Shown in pieces: positions 12,420-23,766 of a DNA stretch of 64,000 nucleotides. Under the pieces are notes generated by a model, which made no database searches, was not told where the DNA came from, and saw nothing but the letters and a program-made list of their open reading frames with translations. This DNA comes from Cryptomeria japonica. Taxonomy: Eukaryota > Streptophyta > Pinopsida > Cupressales > Cupressaceae. Position 1 is the first letter of the stretch, and each line of letters starts with the position of its first letter. The position numbers and the translations under genes are program-made. The DNA is taken from assembly GCF_030272615.1 (NCBI RefSeq), contig NC_081412.1:542954335-543018334 (forward strand), in the 5' to 3' direction.

Positions 12420-12890
12420 TTGCAGATTATTTATGACACATTGTTAGAAGGCAGTAAATTGTATAAATATTGCCTAATATTGCCTAAGTTCATTGTAGGT
12501 ATTGATAAGCAGATAGGTGTTTGCCAGGGTAAGCTTGCTGGCATTTCTCAGTTGTTTGATCCAAATGTGACATTAACTAGAAGTGTTGAAGGGCATATTA
12601 TAGTGTTACATGATCATATGTAAAGGCTTCAAGCGGATAAGGAGAAAATTTTGAGAAAAGTAGATGAACTCCAGAACCTGATTGCCACCCAGTTGGACAT
12701 CATATTAAGTAATAAGGTGGATTGTATGAAGGATATGGCCCAACTTGTATCATTTGATCTGAGAGAGTTAGAAATTCACGCCACTATATTTAGTGCATTC
12801 ATCACAATTTTGGATAACTTGAAGAGTGGGTGGGATACTCACCTAGGATTTTTGAAGATTACTTATGCTAATATCTTCAAGTATTTATAA
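12420..12890 (+). pseudogene. ORFX C-terminal helical part (element A)
   Basis: Two adjacent open stretches (12420-12623 and 12651-12890) encode helical, charged sequence with heptad-like leucines (LQADKEKILRKVDELQNLI). They sit where element B has its C-terminal coiled coil, and end with a similar tail (LDNLKSGWDTHLGFLK here, LLESWSLSMKQVL in B). The match is one of position and character rather than strong identity. Several PPT-like GGGGGAG motifs follow between 12940 and 13010. Confidence 0.5.
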
Positions 12891-13090
12891 GTATCTCTCT
12901 ATATAAAATTTGGACAACACCCCATCTTTGGCATTGTTATCAAAGGGGGAGAGAAATGATGAAAAATGTATAGTATTGGAGAGTGGAATTATTTGTCTAA
13001 GGGGGAGCCTTATATATTCTTTTCATTCTTTTGAACCAATGTACAATGCTCAATACTTAGCCATTTTTCACGAGTGTTGCCATCAATGCC

Positions 13091-13101
13091 AAAGGGGGAG
13101 A
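13091..13101 (+). other. Polypurine tract of element A
   Basis: AAAGGGGGAGA lies directly before the 3' LTR start TGTTGGCAAT. This is the normal plus-strand primer position in an LTR element. The preceding context GTGTTGCCATCAATGCC is also present in element B. Confidence 0.85.
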
Positions 13102-13102
13102 T

Positions 13103-14077
13103 TGTTGGCAATCGATACTCATCCGATGATTTATGGTGGTTTTCGGTGGATGATTTTGATTTAGGGTTGTCATTTATGGAAAATATTCATGGAGATTTGA
13201 TCTGGTGGTTGTAACTCTTCTTATCCAGAAGAGGGTGTTAACTGGTAGCTAATTAACCGATATTTCAGGTAGAACAGAACATTTTTGGGTCTAGAAGATT
13301 TTCGGTGATTGCAATGCATTGAAGCGTGTTTAGGATGATTGGGCTAACTTAGACACATCATTTTATTATTATTTTGATGATCCAAACTTATCCTTTTGGA
13401 TCTCGTCAGGACGACATGTGACTACATGTTACACCTTCAGGCCGATATGATGTATGACCTATTTTGTGGTTGTCGGTATATAAGTTTGGTGTGTGTGATA
13501 TTTTTGGTGGATGATGCGATTGTATGTGAGCGAGAGGTGATCGATAATCTATTTTGGCATAGTTTCACCTGCACATTCTTGATCTGATAGCTGACTAAGA
13601 CAGAGAACAGGGCAGAATAGAGAAATTTCTCTAGTTAGTTTATTTGTGCTCAATCAGAACTCATTCTAGCATAATTGATGCTATCTCAAAGTTCATATAT
13701 TGTAATTCACCACTATAATTGTCTCTTTAAGTCAGTGAGACTTCCTTGAGGGTTGTATCTTTCTAGGTCATTGTAATTGAGCATTGAGCTCTAGGCAGTG
13801 TGCCTAAATGCCCATGCATTCCCATTTTATAATATTGTTTTTCTACTGGTCATAGTGGAATAATATTGTGGGTTCGAATCCCACCATGGTTTTTCCCCTT
13901 TGGGTTTCCACATAAAAATACCGGTATTATGATCTTGTGGCTGTTTGTTTCATGTCTTTGCATTCAGTTTGAAGTATTTGCTTTTGGTGGTTTAAAGTTA
14001 AAATTTTGAAAATTTGCAAACCGGTAGATCACTGATTCACCCCTCCCCCCCCGTCTTAGTGATCCCTACTTCCAATA
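13103..14077 (+). repeat. Element A 3' LTR
   Basis: Direct copy of 8880-9860. It starts TGTTGGCAATCG and ends near CTTCCAATA. The two copies differ at many positions, so the insertion is not recent. A pyrimidine run of more than ten bases lies close to the end (14041-14054). Confidence 0.8.
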
Positions 14078-15480
14078 ACTAAATCTTTGGTCCTTGAATA
14101 TTTTTATGAAGGTCTTCCTATTTTATTGTCCACCCCAACATTTTATTTCTTTTTCTTTTTGTTCTTAGCACCAGCTTGATTCTAGTTTGAATCATCATTT
14201 TCCTCATCAGCAAAAATCTTTCTTGAGTTGCTAGGTTGGGGGGGGGGGGGGGTTGAAAACAACCCCATAATCTATAGATTTTGCTTCAAGTTAACAAAAA
14301 GAAGCTCCTAGTTTCCCCTTAGGAGTTTTGATCATTTTTCCCATGTTAGTATTCTCTATATTAGGGTTTAGGAAACTTAGAACTATTTCCACCTTAGGAT
14401 CCTTTTGACCAACCTCAAAAGTAGTCTTACCAGGTTATGGAGCAAGGTTTTGACCTAGGTCCACCACCATTTCCACACTCGTAGAACCCTCACACTCCAA
14501 AATTTCCTTGTCTGAGATGGAAAAAGTTTGGCAGCCACAATTGAGAACAAATTTACCCTTGATAAAGATGTCGTCAGATCATCAAGTTGTTTTTTCTTAT
14601 CCTTGGCCAAGTTAATCTCTATCTTCGTAGAAAATAGGTTGGGACTTGATAAAGGATCTGCAACAAGACAAGTAGTATAAGTATTTTGTTTATCAACATC
14701 ATGAATAAAGGGAGTGTTTGGCCTTTTCTATTTTGGAATAGGTTGTTTCTTGTAGACATAGCTAAGATGACCATATCTCCTACAGGATTGACAGAAGGTT
14801 TTAGCATTTTCTACTCAATGGGCTGGACCCAAGCACCCAGATTGGACAAGAGTGTTACCTGAGTTGACATCATAGTAATCCAGGGAGGCGGATCCAAGTA
14901 GGCACCATTTCTCTCAGATCGTTCCAGGGATCATGGCTAGGTTTGCACATGCATAGGGATAAGAAATTGTTACTACCATAAGACCACGATCCTTCTGTAA
15001 GGGTTACAACCATATCCTTCTGGTTAACAAAACTAAAGAGAAAAAGACTGTTTACCATGACATTGATAGACACACTACCTTTCAATTTTCATCTAGCAGT
15101 AGCCCATTTCCTAACCTGATTAATTGAAGGTCGGAAGGCTGAAAAATTACCCACAAGGGAGAGGTTGATCTTAACAATAGCCATATTCAACAATACATCA
15201 GGAATCTCCACTTGTTGATCCTTCACCACACACTCCACCTAGGGAATTTAATAGTTAGGGGTTTGGCCATCTTAGCAGGGCTTTCGCCAAGTAATTTTTC
15301 CATGAAGATGGCAGGTTCCTCATCAACAAAAAAGGAATTGAGATGGTACTGAGGCAAGGAAGGATGCATGACATTTTCCTCGGTCGGAGAGTCTTCTTTT
15401 TACAAGTGTTTAGAAGAGACAACAAAGATCACATGTTCATGGGTCCCATGAGATTGGGACTCTCATAGGAGGGCCCCCTC
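14078..15480 (-). pseudogene. LINE ORF1 (DUF4283-type, zinc knuckle), decayed
   Basis: Minus-strand translation gives VNQKDMVVTLTEGSWSYG and WNDLREMVPTWIRLPGLL (14870-15070). This is the DUF4283 pattern (WVRLPGLP) of plant LINE ORF1 proteins. A zinc knuckle follows near 14760-14810 as FCQSCRRYGHLSYVY, where the last Cys reads Tyr. Upstream, IPDVLLNMAIVKINLSLVGN lies near 15200. The LTR element A separates this ORF1 from the endonuclease start at 8738, in the order and spacing of one LINE. A run of 14-15 G lies at 14237-14252. Confidence 0.75.
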
Positions 15481-15795
15481 TACAACAGCTATCAGAAACA
15501 AAACAATTAGGGAGCAACAGGGAAGCAGGCGAGAGACTGCAATTGCATTAAGAGATTGTTGTTTCTTATTAGATCACTAGACTTTATGCATTTATGAAGA
15601 ACACCAGTACGGTTTCACACGTTATCCTATGATTCTGCTGTTGTCAGTAACGTGAGGCCTCCGCCTGGTTGACTCAGTCCTCTTAATACCCATCCAACCA
15701 TTCGAGTAGATGTCTTAACATTTGATAGAGAGATTAATGAAGCAAATTTTCTAGTGTTGTATTATGCAGATCGCTTCAATGGAAAAGGTATAGGT
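15481..15795. other. Flank between LINE 5' end and GLR exon
   Basis: About 315 bp with no gene. The LINE 5' boundary is somewhere near 15480-15520. Any GLR promoter would lie here, but no TATA box stands out clearly. Confidence 0.3.
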
Positions 15796-16066
15796 ATGGC
15801 CGACAGAGCCAATTCTGGGTGTGAAATTGGGGTGCGGATTGCATTGGGTGCTCTTGCGTTTTGTGCTGCTGCCCTAGAAGTGAAAGATCCATAAATAAAT
15901 ATAGGTTGTATAATCGCGTTGGACACAACTAATGGAAAAATAGCTGAGACTGCTACTGAATTGGCGGTTGAAGACGTAAACAGAAACACCAGCATTCTCA
16001 ATGGCATACTTCTCAACATTTATATATGAGATTCTAAACAAGATGCACTCACAGGCGCTTCTGCAG
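15796..16066 (+). pseudogene. GLR exon 1: signal peptide and start of amino-terminal domain
   Basis: The ATG at 15796 opens a frame with a hydrophobic stretch (IALGALAFCAAALE) fitting a signal peptide. NIGCIIALDTTNGKIAETAT and ELAVEDVNRNTSILNG follow, the classic start of the periplasmic-binding-like amino-terminal domain of plant glutamate receptor-like channels. Stops at 15892 (TAA) and 16027 (TGA) interrupt it. A GT at 16067 and an AG at 16145-16146 would bound an 80-bp intron, although the exact splice phase does not restore the frame. These channels sit in the plasma or organelle membrane and pass cations when amino acids bind. This copy cannot work. Confidence 0.8.
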
Positions 16067-16146
16067 GTAACGAAACCTCCTCTTAATGAAATCATTTATT
16101 TATTATTGCTCTCTTTTTGTATTCATTTTTTTTTGGAATAAAACAG

Positions 16147-16844
16147 AAGATTAATGGGTTCCCGTGTAATGAATATTGCAGCATTGGAACTGATAAGAAA
16201 AGGATGTGTAAGCATAGTCGGCCCACAGACATCCATTATGGGTGAGTTCATTGGGTATTTGGGCATTGCAGTGCATGTTCCAATTGTGAGAATTGGTGTA
16301 ACGAATCCCTCTCTCTCCATGCATCAATACCCTTACTTCATTCGTACAGTGCCTAATGATAAAATGCAAATGAAGGCAATAGAAAACCTAATAGAGGAGT
16401 ATAAATGGATGGATGTGGGGCTTGTGTATGTAGATGATGATATGTGCATAGAGGCCATGCCGACCTTAAATGATGCCTTACAAGATGTCAGGGCAAAAAT
16501 TGTTTTCAAAGCTGCAGTGCATCCCCAGGCCAACGTCTCTTCAATGAGAAAGCTTCTTGAGGATGAGCTGATGGGGCTCGAGTCTCGAGTATTATGCATG
16601 CTGATTTAGCTAATCTAATGATGTTTTTCGAGGCATCCAAAATGGGAATGATAGGTACTGATTATGTATGGATCATTATCGATGGATTTGCCAATCTACT
16701 GGATTCCTTCTGCGCTATTTCTCTCCTCTCTATGAATGGTGTGTTGGGGGTCAAAAGAAAACTCACACAAACCGACCAGCCAAGGCTGAATGAATTTGCA
16801 AAAAGATGGAAACAAAGGTTTAGAGCCCAGAATCCTACAATGCA
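16147..16844 (+). pseudogene. GLR exon 2: rest of amino-terminal domain
   Basis: The translation includes VSIVGPQTSIMGEFIGYLGI, VPIVRIGVTNPSLSMHQYPY, FIRTVPNDKMQMKAI and LVYVDDDMCIEAMPTLNDAL, all typical of the GLR ligand-sensing domain (ANF receptor fold). Near 16600 the frame shifts, after which DYVWIIIDGFANLLDS and GVLGVKRK continue the domain to RWKQRFRAQNPTMHVE. That is where the domain normally ends and the first half of the ligand-binding core (S1) should begin. Instead the sequence runs straight into a copia-related insertion. S1 and transmembrane segments 1-3 with the pore are not found anywhere in the window. Confidence 0.88.
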
Positions 16845-18599
16845 TGTAGAATTTTGAACCTGACCTATCCTCTCTGAACCAGCTGATTAGCAAACAATAA
16901 CAACAAAAAGAATAAATTGCAAAAAAAATCACAATTCAGAATAAAAAACAAAGTGCCCTGTTTTTTGGAATAAACAAAAAATTATTAATAAATTGCGAAT
17001 AAAAATCACAATTGCATGAGAAGAAAAATATTGGCACCAAATGGGTCTACAAGACCAAGTTTAATAGTGATGGGAGTATTGAAAGACACAAGGCAAGATT
17101 AGTTGCTAAAGGCTTCACACAGAAGTATGGAATTGACTATGAAGAGACATTTGCACCAGTAGCAAGACAAGAGACCATAAGAATGTTGATTTCATTAGTA
17201 GCTCAAAAGAAGTGGAGCATACATCATATGGATGTGAAAAGTGCCTTCTTGAATGGGTACTTAGAAGAGGAAGTATATGTGGAGCAGCCACAAGGTTTTG
17301 AAGTGGAAGGACAATAGCATCAAGTGTACAGGTTGAAGAAGGCTTTGTATGGCCTCAAGGAAGCACCAAGAGCATGCTATGTCAGGATTGATGGATACTT
17401 TCAGGAGACTGACTTCCAGAGAAGTAAGAGTGATCCTACCCTATACTACAAACAAGAAGGTACTGATATCCTCATCATAAGTTTGTATATTGATGATCTT
17501 TTGTATATGGGTAGTAGATCTAAGATGAAAGATGAATTCAAAGCTGCTATGATGAAAAAATTTGAGATGAAAGATCTTGGTTTGATGAAATATTTTCTAG
17601 GAATGGAGGTTTATCAAAGTAAGGATGAGATTTTCATTTGTCAAATAAAGTATGCAGAAGATATGCTAAAGAAATTTAATATGACTAATTGTAACCCTGC
17701 TTCCACTCCAAGTGCTCATGGTTTTTTATTATATCGAGATGATGGTGCTGATTTAGTTGATGAGACAACTTATAGAAGTATTGTGGGGAGCTTGATGTTT
17801 CTAATCCACACGAGGCCTAATATTGCCTATTCAGTTTCACTTGTTTCAAGGTATATGACAAATCCATCTAAAATACATATGAAGGCAGCCAAGAGGATTT
17901 TGAGGTATGTGAAAGGGAATTTAAGTTTTGGTATTCATTACTACTCTTCTGAAAAGTTCAATCTTGTAGGCTTTAGTGATTTAGATTGGGGAGGTAGTAT
18001 GGATGATCGTAAATCTACATCTGAAAATTGTTTTTCTTTTGGTTCTGGTTTGATTACTTGGAGCTCAAAAAAGAAAAGTATTGTTGCCCTCTCATCTACA
18101 GAAGTAGAGTATGTTGCAATTACCTCAAAAGGTACACAAGCTCTTTGGCTCAGAAAAGTTTTGGAAGAAATTGGAGAAAAACAAATTCAACCTACAATAA
18201 TTTATTGTGACAATGTGAGTGCCATCAAGTTAGCAAAGAATCCGGTTTATCATAGCAGAACAAAGCATTTTGATTTGAAATATCACTTCATACGAGATTT
18301 GGTGCAGAAGAAGGATGTCGAATTGAAGCACATCAACACCCAGGATCAGCTAGTAGATATATTCACCAAAGCGGTTGCGAAAGCTCAGTTTATAGCACTA
18401 CGAGATAAGATTGTGAGCCCTCTCAGCATCAAGGGGGAGTATGTTGATAATTGATGCTGCTCTGATGCCACTTGTAGAATTTTGAAGTTGACCTATCCTC
18501 TCTGAACCAGCTGATTAGCAAACAATAACAACAAAAAGAATAAATTCCAAAAAAAAATCACAATTCAGAATAAAAAACAAAGTGCCCTATTTTTTGGAA
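16845..18599 (-). mobile_element. Short-LTR element carrying an inverted copia pol fragment
   Basis: Two ~127-bp direct repeats, 16845-16971 and 18473-18599, both start TGTAGAATTTTGAA and end TTTTTTGGAAT. The first ~60 bp equals the end of the LTR of the full copia element at 18782. Directly inside the right repeat, the minus strand reads TGGCATCAGAGCAGC, a tRNA-iMet-like primer site, so the element itself reads right to left. The pol segment inside reads left to right. A short 22-bp piece of the ordinary LTR start (TGTTGATAATTGATGCTGCT) follows the pol stop. No polypurine tract is evident. A TGCA match flanks the unit. Confidence 0.6.
17012..18454 (+). pseudogene. Ty1/copia reverse transcriptase and RNase H fragment
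   Basis: Translation begins inside RT ([56 protein letters not shown]). It crosses one in-frame stop at 17315 and continues through LYGLKEAPRA and [10 protein letters not shown], which replaces the usual YVDD. RNase H motifs follow: SKKKSIVALSSTEVEYVA, YCDNVSAIKLAKNP and TKHFDLKYHFIRD. The ORF ends GEYVDN. Gag, protease and integrase are missing. It is very close in sequence to the pol of the full element at 18782-23766 but lies on the opposite strand. Confidence 0.92.
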
Positions 18600-18781
18600 T
18601 TGCACACACCATAGTTTAGTCAGTTCTCGAGGTAAAGTTTAGAATTTGCCAATCGGGTATCACCAGGGATCTTTCATAGGCAAGTATTTGGAACAACAGC
18701 TGGGTGTGAATAAAAGTTTTCTTCGTCCATACTCATTTGTACAAGAGTACACTATTGCACTGAAGAAGGGACCCACCAATG
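18600..18781 (+). pseudogene. GLR ligand-binding core S2, first part
   Basis: Translation gives LPIGYHQGSFIGKYLEQQLG and RPYSFVQEYTIALKKGPTN, the start of the S2 lobe that follows transmembrane segment 3 in plant GLRs (VGYQxGSF pattern). The frame stops exactly at the CAATG duplication where the copia element entered, and resumes on the other side at 23767. Confidence 0.8.
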
Positions 18782-19210
18782 TGTAGAATTTTGAACCCGA
18801 CCTATCCTCTCTGAACCAACTGATTAGCAAACAATAACAACAAAAAGAAGAAAAAACCAATATCTTTATTGAAGCTTAATTAAAAATTACATAGAGGCTG
18901 TATATATAAAGAATTTGCAGTCTAGAAGAATAAATAATAACTGTAGTTCTAAATATATTCCTAGCTTTGCATGGAAAGCTACTAAGGCTCTCAAACTAAA
19001 AAAAGCAAACTACTCCCTAAATTAAGAATATAATAAGTGCATGCACAACATGCTTTATTTACTAAAAAACAAACTCATGCAAAAAACAAAACTAAAAATA
19101 GTCCTAAGGATTAATGCATGCTGGAGTACATGCTTTATTTGCATGAATAAACAAAAAACTATTAACTAAACTAATCTAGCTGCATGCTAGAGTAGCATCA
19201 GTTATCAACA
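18782..19210 (-). repeat. Copia 3' LTR
   Basis: Begins TGTAGAATTTTGAACCC and ends GTTATCAACA on the plus strand, so it has TG..CA termini. It pairs with 23339-23766. The pol stop codon (19198-19200) lies inside this LTR. Confidence 0.95.
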
Positions 19211-22200
19211 TACTCCCCCTTGATGCTGAGAGGGCTGACAATCTTATCTCATAGTGCTATAAACTAAGCTTTCACAACCGCTTTGGTGAATATATCTGCT
19301 AGCTAATCCTGGGTGTTGATGTGCTTCAATTCGACATCCTTCTTCTGCACCAAATCTCGTATGAAGTGATATTTCAAATCAAAATGCTTTGTTCTGCTAT
19401 GATGAACCGGGTTCTTTGCTGACTTGATGGCACTCACATTGTCACAATAAATTACTGTAGGCTGAATTTGTTTTTCTCCAATTTCTTCCACAACTTTTCT
19501 AAGCCAAAGAGCTTGTGTACCTGCTGAGGTAATTGCAACATACTCTACTTCTGTAGATGAGAGGGCAACAATACTTTGCTTTTTTGAGCTCCAGGTAATT
19601 AAACCAGAACCAAAAGAAAAACAATTTTCAGATGTAGATTTACGGTCATCCATACTACCTCCCTAATCTGAATCACTAAAGCCTACTAGATTGAACTTTT
19701 CAGAAGAGTAGTAATGAATACCAAAACTTAAATTCCCTTTCACATATCTCAAAATCCTCTTGGCTGCCTTCATATGTATTTCAGATGGATTTGTCATATA
19801 CCTTGAAACAAGTGAAACTGAATAGGCAATATCAGGCCTCGTGTGGATTAGAAACATCAAGCTCCCCACAATACTTCTGTAAGCTGTCTCATCAACTAAA
19901 TCAACACCATCATCTCGACATAACAAATCTCCATGAGCACTTGGAGTGGAGGCAGGGTTACAATCAGTCATATTAAATTTCTTCAGCATATCCCGTGCAT
20001 ACTTTGTTTGACAAATGAAAATCTCATCCTTACTTTGATAAACCTCCATTCCTAGAAAATATTTCATTAGACCAAGATCATTCATCTCAAATTCTTTCAT
20101 CATAGCAGCTTTGAATTTATCTTTCATCTTATAACTACTACCCATATACAAAAGATCATCAACATACAAACTTATGATGAGAATATCAGTACCTTCTTGG
20201 TTGTAGTAAAGGGTAGGATCACTCTTACTTCTCTGGAAGCCATTCTCTTGAAAGTATCCAACAATCCTGGCATACCACGCTCTTGGTGCTTGATTGAGGC
20301 CATACAAAGCCTTTTTCAACTTGTAGACATAATTTTCTTTTCCTTCCACTTCAAAACCTTGTGGCTGCTCCACATATACTTCCTCTTCTAAGTACCCATT
20401 CAAGAAGGCACTTTTCACGTCCATATAATGTATGCACCACTTCTTCTGAGCTGCTAATGAAATCAACATTCTTATGGTCTCTTGTCTTGCTACTGGTGCA
20501 AATGTCTCTTCATAATCAATTCCATACTTTTGTGTGAAGCCTTTAGCAACTAATCTTGTCTTGTGTCTTTCAATACTCCCATCACTGTTAAACTTAGTCT
20601 TGTAGACCCATTTGGTGCCAATCCTTTTTTTGTCATGTGGAAGTTCTGTTAACTCCCAAGTGTCATTCTTGTAAATGGAATCCATCTCTTCTTCCATGGC
20701 TTTCACCCAAACCTCATTAGTACATGCAACTTCAAAACATGATGGTTCAAAATCAGCCTTGGCTAATAAAGCAAAATTCATTGTCTCACCTATTGGGTTT
20801 TCTTCATGTACTTGATTTCCACTCTTCTGGTAGATATCACTCAATCTCCTTACCTTCCTTGTAGAACTTGGAGAAGAAGCTGGACTTGAACTTGGTACTA
20901 AAGAACTTGATGAAGGATTGCTTGGTGGAGTTAGACCACTAGATACAGAAACATTAGTTGGCTGCTCATGATCAATATCAGCAATTATCATCATTCAAAA
21001 TAGATTTTGGCTTCTCAACATGGCCTTTTTGATGACCATAAACTCCCCCTTCATCAAAAATCACATCTCTTGAGACAATAAGCTTGTTAGTGAGGGGATT
21101 ATACAATCTATAAGCCTTTCTTTTCTCACTATATCCAATAAAAATACACGACTCACTCTTTGCATCTTACTTCTTTCTATTCTGATCAGGTACATGCACA
21201 TAAGCCAAACAACCAAAAACTTTGAAATGATTAACATTAGGCCTTTTACCATACCAAGCTTCATAAGGAGTCATATTTTCTAGTGCACTGGTGGGGCTAT
21301 GGTTAAGGATGTACACTGCTGTAGCAATTCCATCTCCCCAATAAGATTTCCTCAATCCCTTGGTTTGTAACATGCACCTTGCCATTTCAACCACAGTACG
21401 ATTCTTCCTTTTAGCTACTCCATTTTGTTGAGGTGTGTATGCAGTAGTAAGTTGCCTCTTGATGCCATTAAAATCACAATAACTTTGGAAAGCCTTTGAA
21501 CAAAACTCTCCTCCAAGATTAGTCCTTAAAAATTTGATCTTGCACCCTTTCTCATTTTCCACAAGGGCTTTAAACTTCTTGAATGTATCCAAGGTTTCAT
21601 CTTTGGCCTTCAAAAAATATATCCAACAATTTCATGAGTAATCATCAATAAAAGTGATGAAATATAATGACTTTCCCAAACTCTTAGTCTACATAGGACC
21701 ACATATATCTGAATGAACAAGCTGAAGTGGGTGATGAGCCCTCCATGCATTGCCCTTTGGAAACTTTTCTTTTGCATGCTTTCCTTTAGCACAACCTTCA
21801 CAAACCTCCTTGTGTTCCTCAATCTTGGGCAAACCAGAAACTAATGCATGTGAGATTAGAAACTTCAAACTATGAAAATTTAAATGCCCATACCTAAGAT
21901 GCCATAACCAACTTGAATCCTCATAAGCCATATTTGCCAAACTGTTGTTATGTTCACCAAACCTCAAGGGGAACATCCCATTTCTTGTCATAGGAACAAC
22001 AGTGATCACCCTATTATCCTTATTCTTATAATAGATAGTACATGTCTTATTCTCAAAGACTACTTTATAATTTTTCTCACATAGATGCCCAACACTTAAC
22101 AAATTGTGCTTCAATTGTGGAGTATAATAAATATCATGAATACTCTTTATACCTTCTTTTGTTTGGACCTCCATAGCTCTTTTGGCAGCAACCTCCAATG

Positions 22201-23269
22201 ATTTATCATCACCAAGCTAGAGCTTGGATTTGAAACTTCCATCCTTTGTTGAGAACAACTGCTCATTCCCTATCATATGGTTAGAGCATCTAAAATCTAG
22301 GTACCAAACATCTTTACTAGTATTTTCACCCTTTGTATAAGATAAAAATAAGTGATCAGGAGGATTCTCACTACTTTCTTGAGCATAGTTAGCACTTTTA
22401 CCTTCTTTCAATCTGCATTCTCTTTCAAAGTGGCCATACCTATTACAATGGTAACATTGAACATTTCTCTTATCAAATTTGCCTCTACCTCTTCCTTTGG
22501 AACCACCTCTTCCTCTTGAGCCACCTCTACCTCTTCCTCTTGAATAATTTTGGCTTTGTCCTTTACCTTGGCCTTGATTGATTTGGGCACTACTGCTGCT
22601 TGCATTTTCATTTTTTGTGATTAACAATTTAGAGGAAAACGCTTTCTCTACACCTTCAAAAGAATCTTTCAATCTTTCTTCATGAGACATTAGGGATCCA
22701 ACCAATTGATCAAACTGTAGTTTTGTCAAATCTTTACTTTCTTCTATGATTATTGCTACATGATTCCATCTGGGTGTCAAAGATCTCAACACCTTTTTTA
22801 TCAAAACTTCATTGCTTACAATTTCCCCAAGTGTAGCCATTTTATTGACTACATCTTTGACTCTGACACAATAATCACTTATACTTTTAGCTTCTTGCTT
22901 CTTCAAATTCTCGAACTCTCACTTCAATGTTTGAAACTTGACTACTTTAACTTGATCAATACCCTAGTAAGCTTCTTGTAGAGTCTTCCAGACATCTTTG
23001 GCAGTTTTTGCTCCTGATATTCTTGGAAATAAGCTCTTATCAAGAGCTATCTGAATGTGAAACAAAGCTTGAGCATTCTTTTTCCTTGCTTCCTTTCTTG
23101 TTGTTATTTCATTGACTGTAAGGGCATTCCAATCAGTTGGCTCTTCATAACTTGATTCAATAATCTCCCACAAATCTTTTCCAATAAAAAAGGTCAGCAT
23201 CTTAATGTACCAATAATCATAATCATTCCCATCAAATTCTGGAACGGGCATATGGTTAGAATTTGACAT
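19198..23269 (-). pseudogene. Copia Gag-Pol polyprotein, decayed
   Basis: The start ATG at 23267-23269 opens a copia Gag (VPEFDGNDYDYWYIKM). The CCHC knuckle CYHCNRYGHFEREC lies near 22430. The protease motif reads WYLDFRCSNHM where copia proteins have DSGCSNHM. The GAG-pre-integrase HHCC zinc site (WHLRYGHLN, CEGCAKGK) and integrase follow: HSDICGP, FIDDYS, then NGVAKRKNRT, where the catalytic Glu of NGVAERKNRT reads Lys. RT has [10 protein letters not shown]; RNase H has STEVEYVA. Most stops sit where Gln, Arg or Trp is expected. One frameshift lies near 21000. The RT-RNase H half is otherwise open over 443 codons (19663-20994). Confidence 0.93.
19211..19221 (-). other. Copia polypurine tract
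   Basis: On the minus strand AAGGGGGAGTA lies immediately before the LTR start TGTTGATAAC. It is the plus-strand primer. Confidence 0.85.
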
Positions 23270-23324
23270 GAATAACTTTTGCGAAATTCCAACAATAAAA
23301 CTTTAACCCAAAATAATTTTACCT

Positions 23325-23336
23325 GCTCCGATACCA
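23325..23336 (-). other. Copia primer-binding site
   Basis: The minus strand reads TGGTATCGGAGC two bases inside the 5' LTR, close to the usual complement of initiator tRNA-Met (TGGTATCAGAGC). Confidence 0.85.
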
Positions 23337-23338
23337 CT

Positions 23339-23766
23339 TGTAGAATTTTGAACTTGACCTATCCTCTCTGAACCAACTGATTAGCAAACAATAACAACAA
23401 AAAGAAGAAAAAACCAATATCTTTATTAAAGCTTAATTAAAAATTACATAGAGGCTGTATATATAAAGAATTTGCAGTCTAAAAGAATAAATAATAACTA
23501 TTGTTCTAAATATATTCCTAGCTTTGCATGGAAAGCTACTAAGGCTCTCAAACTAAAAAAACAAACTACTCCCTAAATTAAGAATATAATAAATGCATGC
23601 ACAACATGCTTTATTTACTAAAAAACAAACTCATGCAAAAAACAAAACTAAAAATAGTTCTAAGGATTAATGCATGTTGGAGTACATGATTTATTTACAT
23701 GAATAAACAAAAAACTATTAACTAAACTAATCTAGCTTCATGTTAGAGCAACATCAGTTATCAACA
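23339..23766 (-). repeat. Copia 5' LTR
   Basis: 428 bp, plus-strand reading TGTAGAATTTTGAACTT to GTTATCAACA. It serves as the promoter LTR of the minus-strand element and is immediately followed by the duplicated CAATG. Confidence 0.95.

Larger units (their letters stand above)
8880..14077 (+). mobile_element. LTR element A: no pol, carries ORFX
   Basis: Two similar ~975-bp direct repeats (8880-9860 and 13103-14077) bound this element, which is inserted between ORF2 and ORF1 of a LINE. The 3' repeat is preceded by a polypurine tract in the context GCCATCAATGCCAAAGGGGG, shared almost exactly with element B. The interior encodes only the ORFX protein in pieces; I see no gag-like zinc knuckles, protease, integrase or RT. 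The target duplication is imperfect at best (TTACT versus TAACT). It belongs to one family with 26065-34008 and with the element starting at 43546. Confidence 0.8.
18782..23766 (-). mobile_element. Complete Ty1/copia retrotransposon inserted in GLR
   Basis: The LTRs (18782-19210 and 23339-23766) are flanked by a perfect 5-bp duplication CAATG at 18777-18781 and 23767-23771. Primer site, gag-pol frame and polypurine tract are all present in the right order for a minus-strand element of 4,985 bp. I count roughly 15-20 differences between the two LTRs over about 428 bp. The insertion splits the S2 lobe of the GLR gene. The coding region has many stops and two mutated catalytic sites, so it is not autonomous now. 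Confidence 0.95.

Noticed and set aside
8875-14082. Target duplication for element A
   Set aside because: Only TTACT versus TAACT can be aligned, with uncertain LTR borders, so I do not claim a true duplication.
14237-14252. Run of 14-15 G
   Set aside because: A homopolymer within decayed LINE ORF1; no structure or function can be argued from it.
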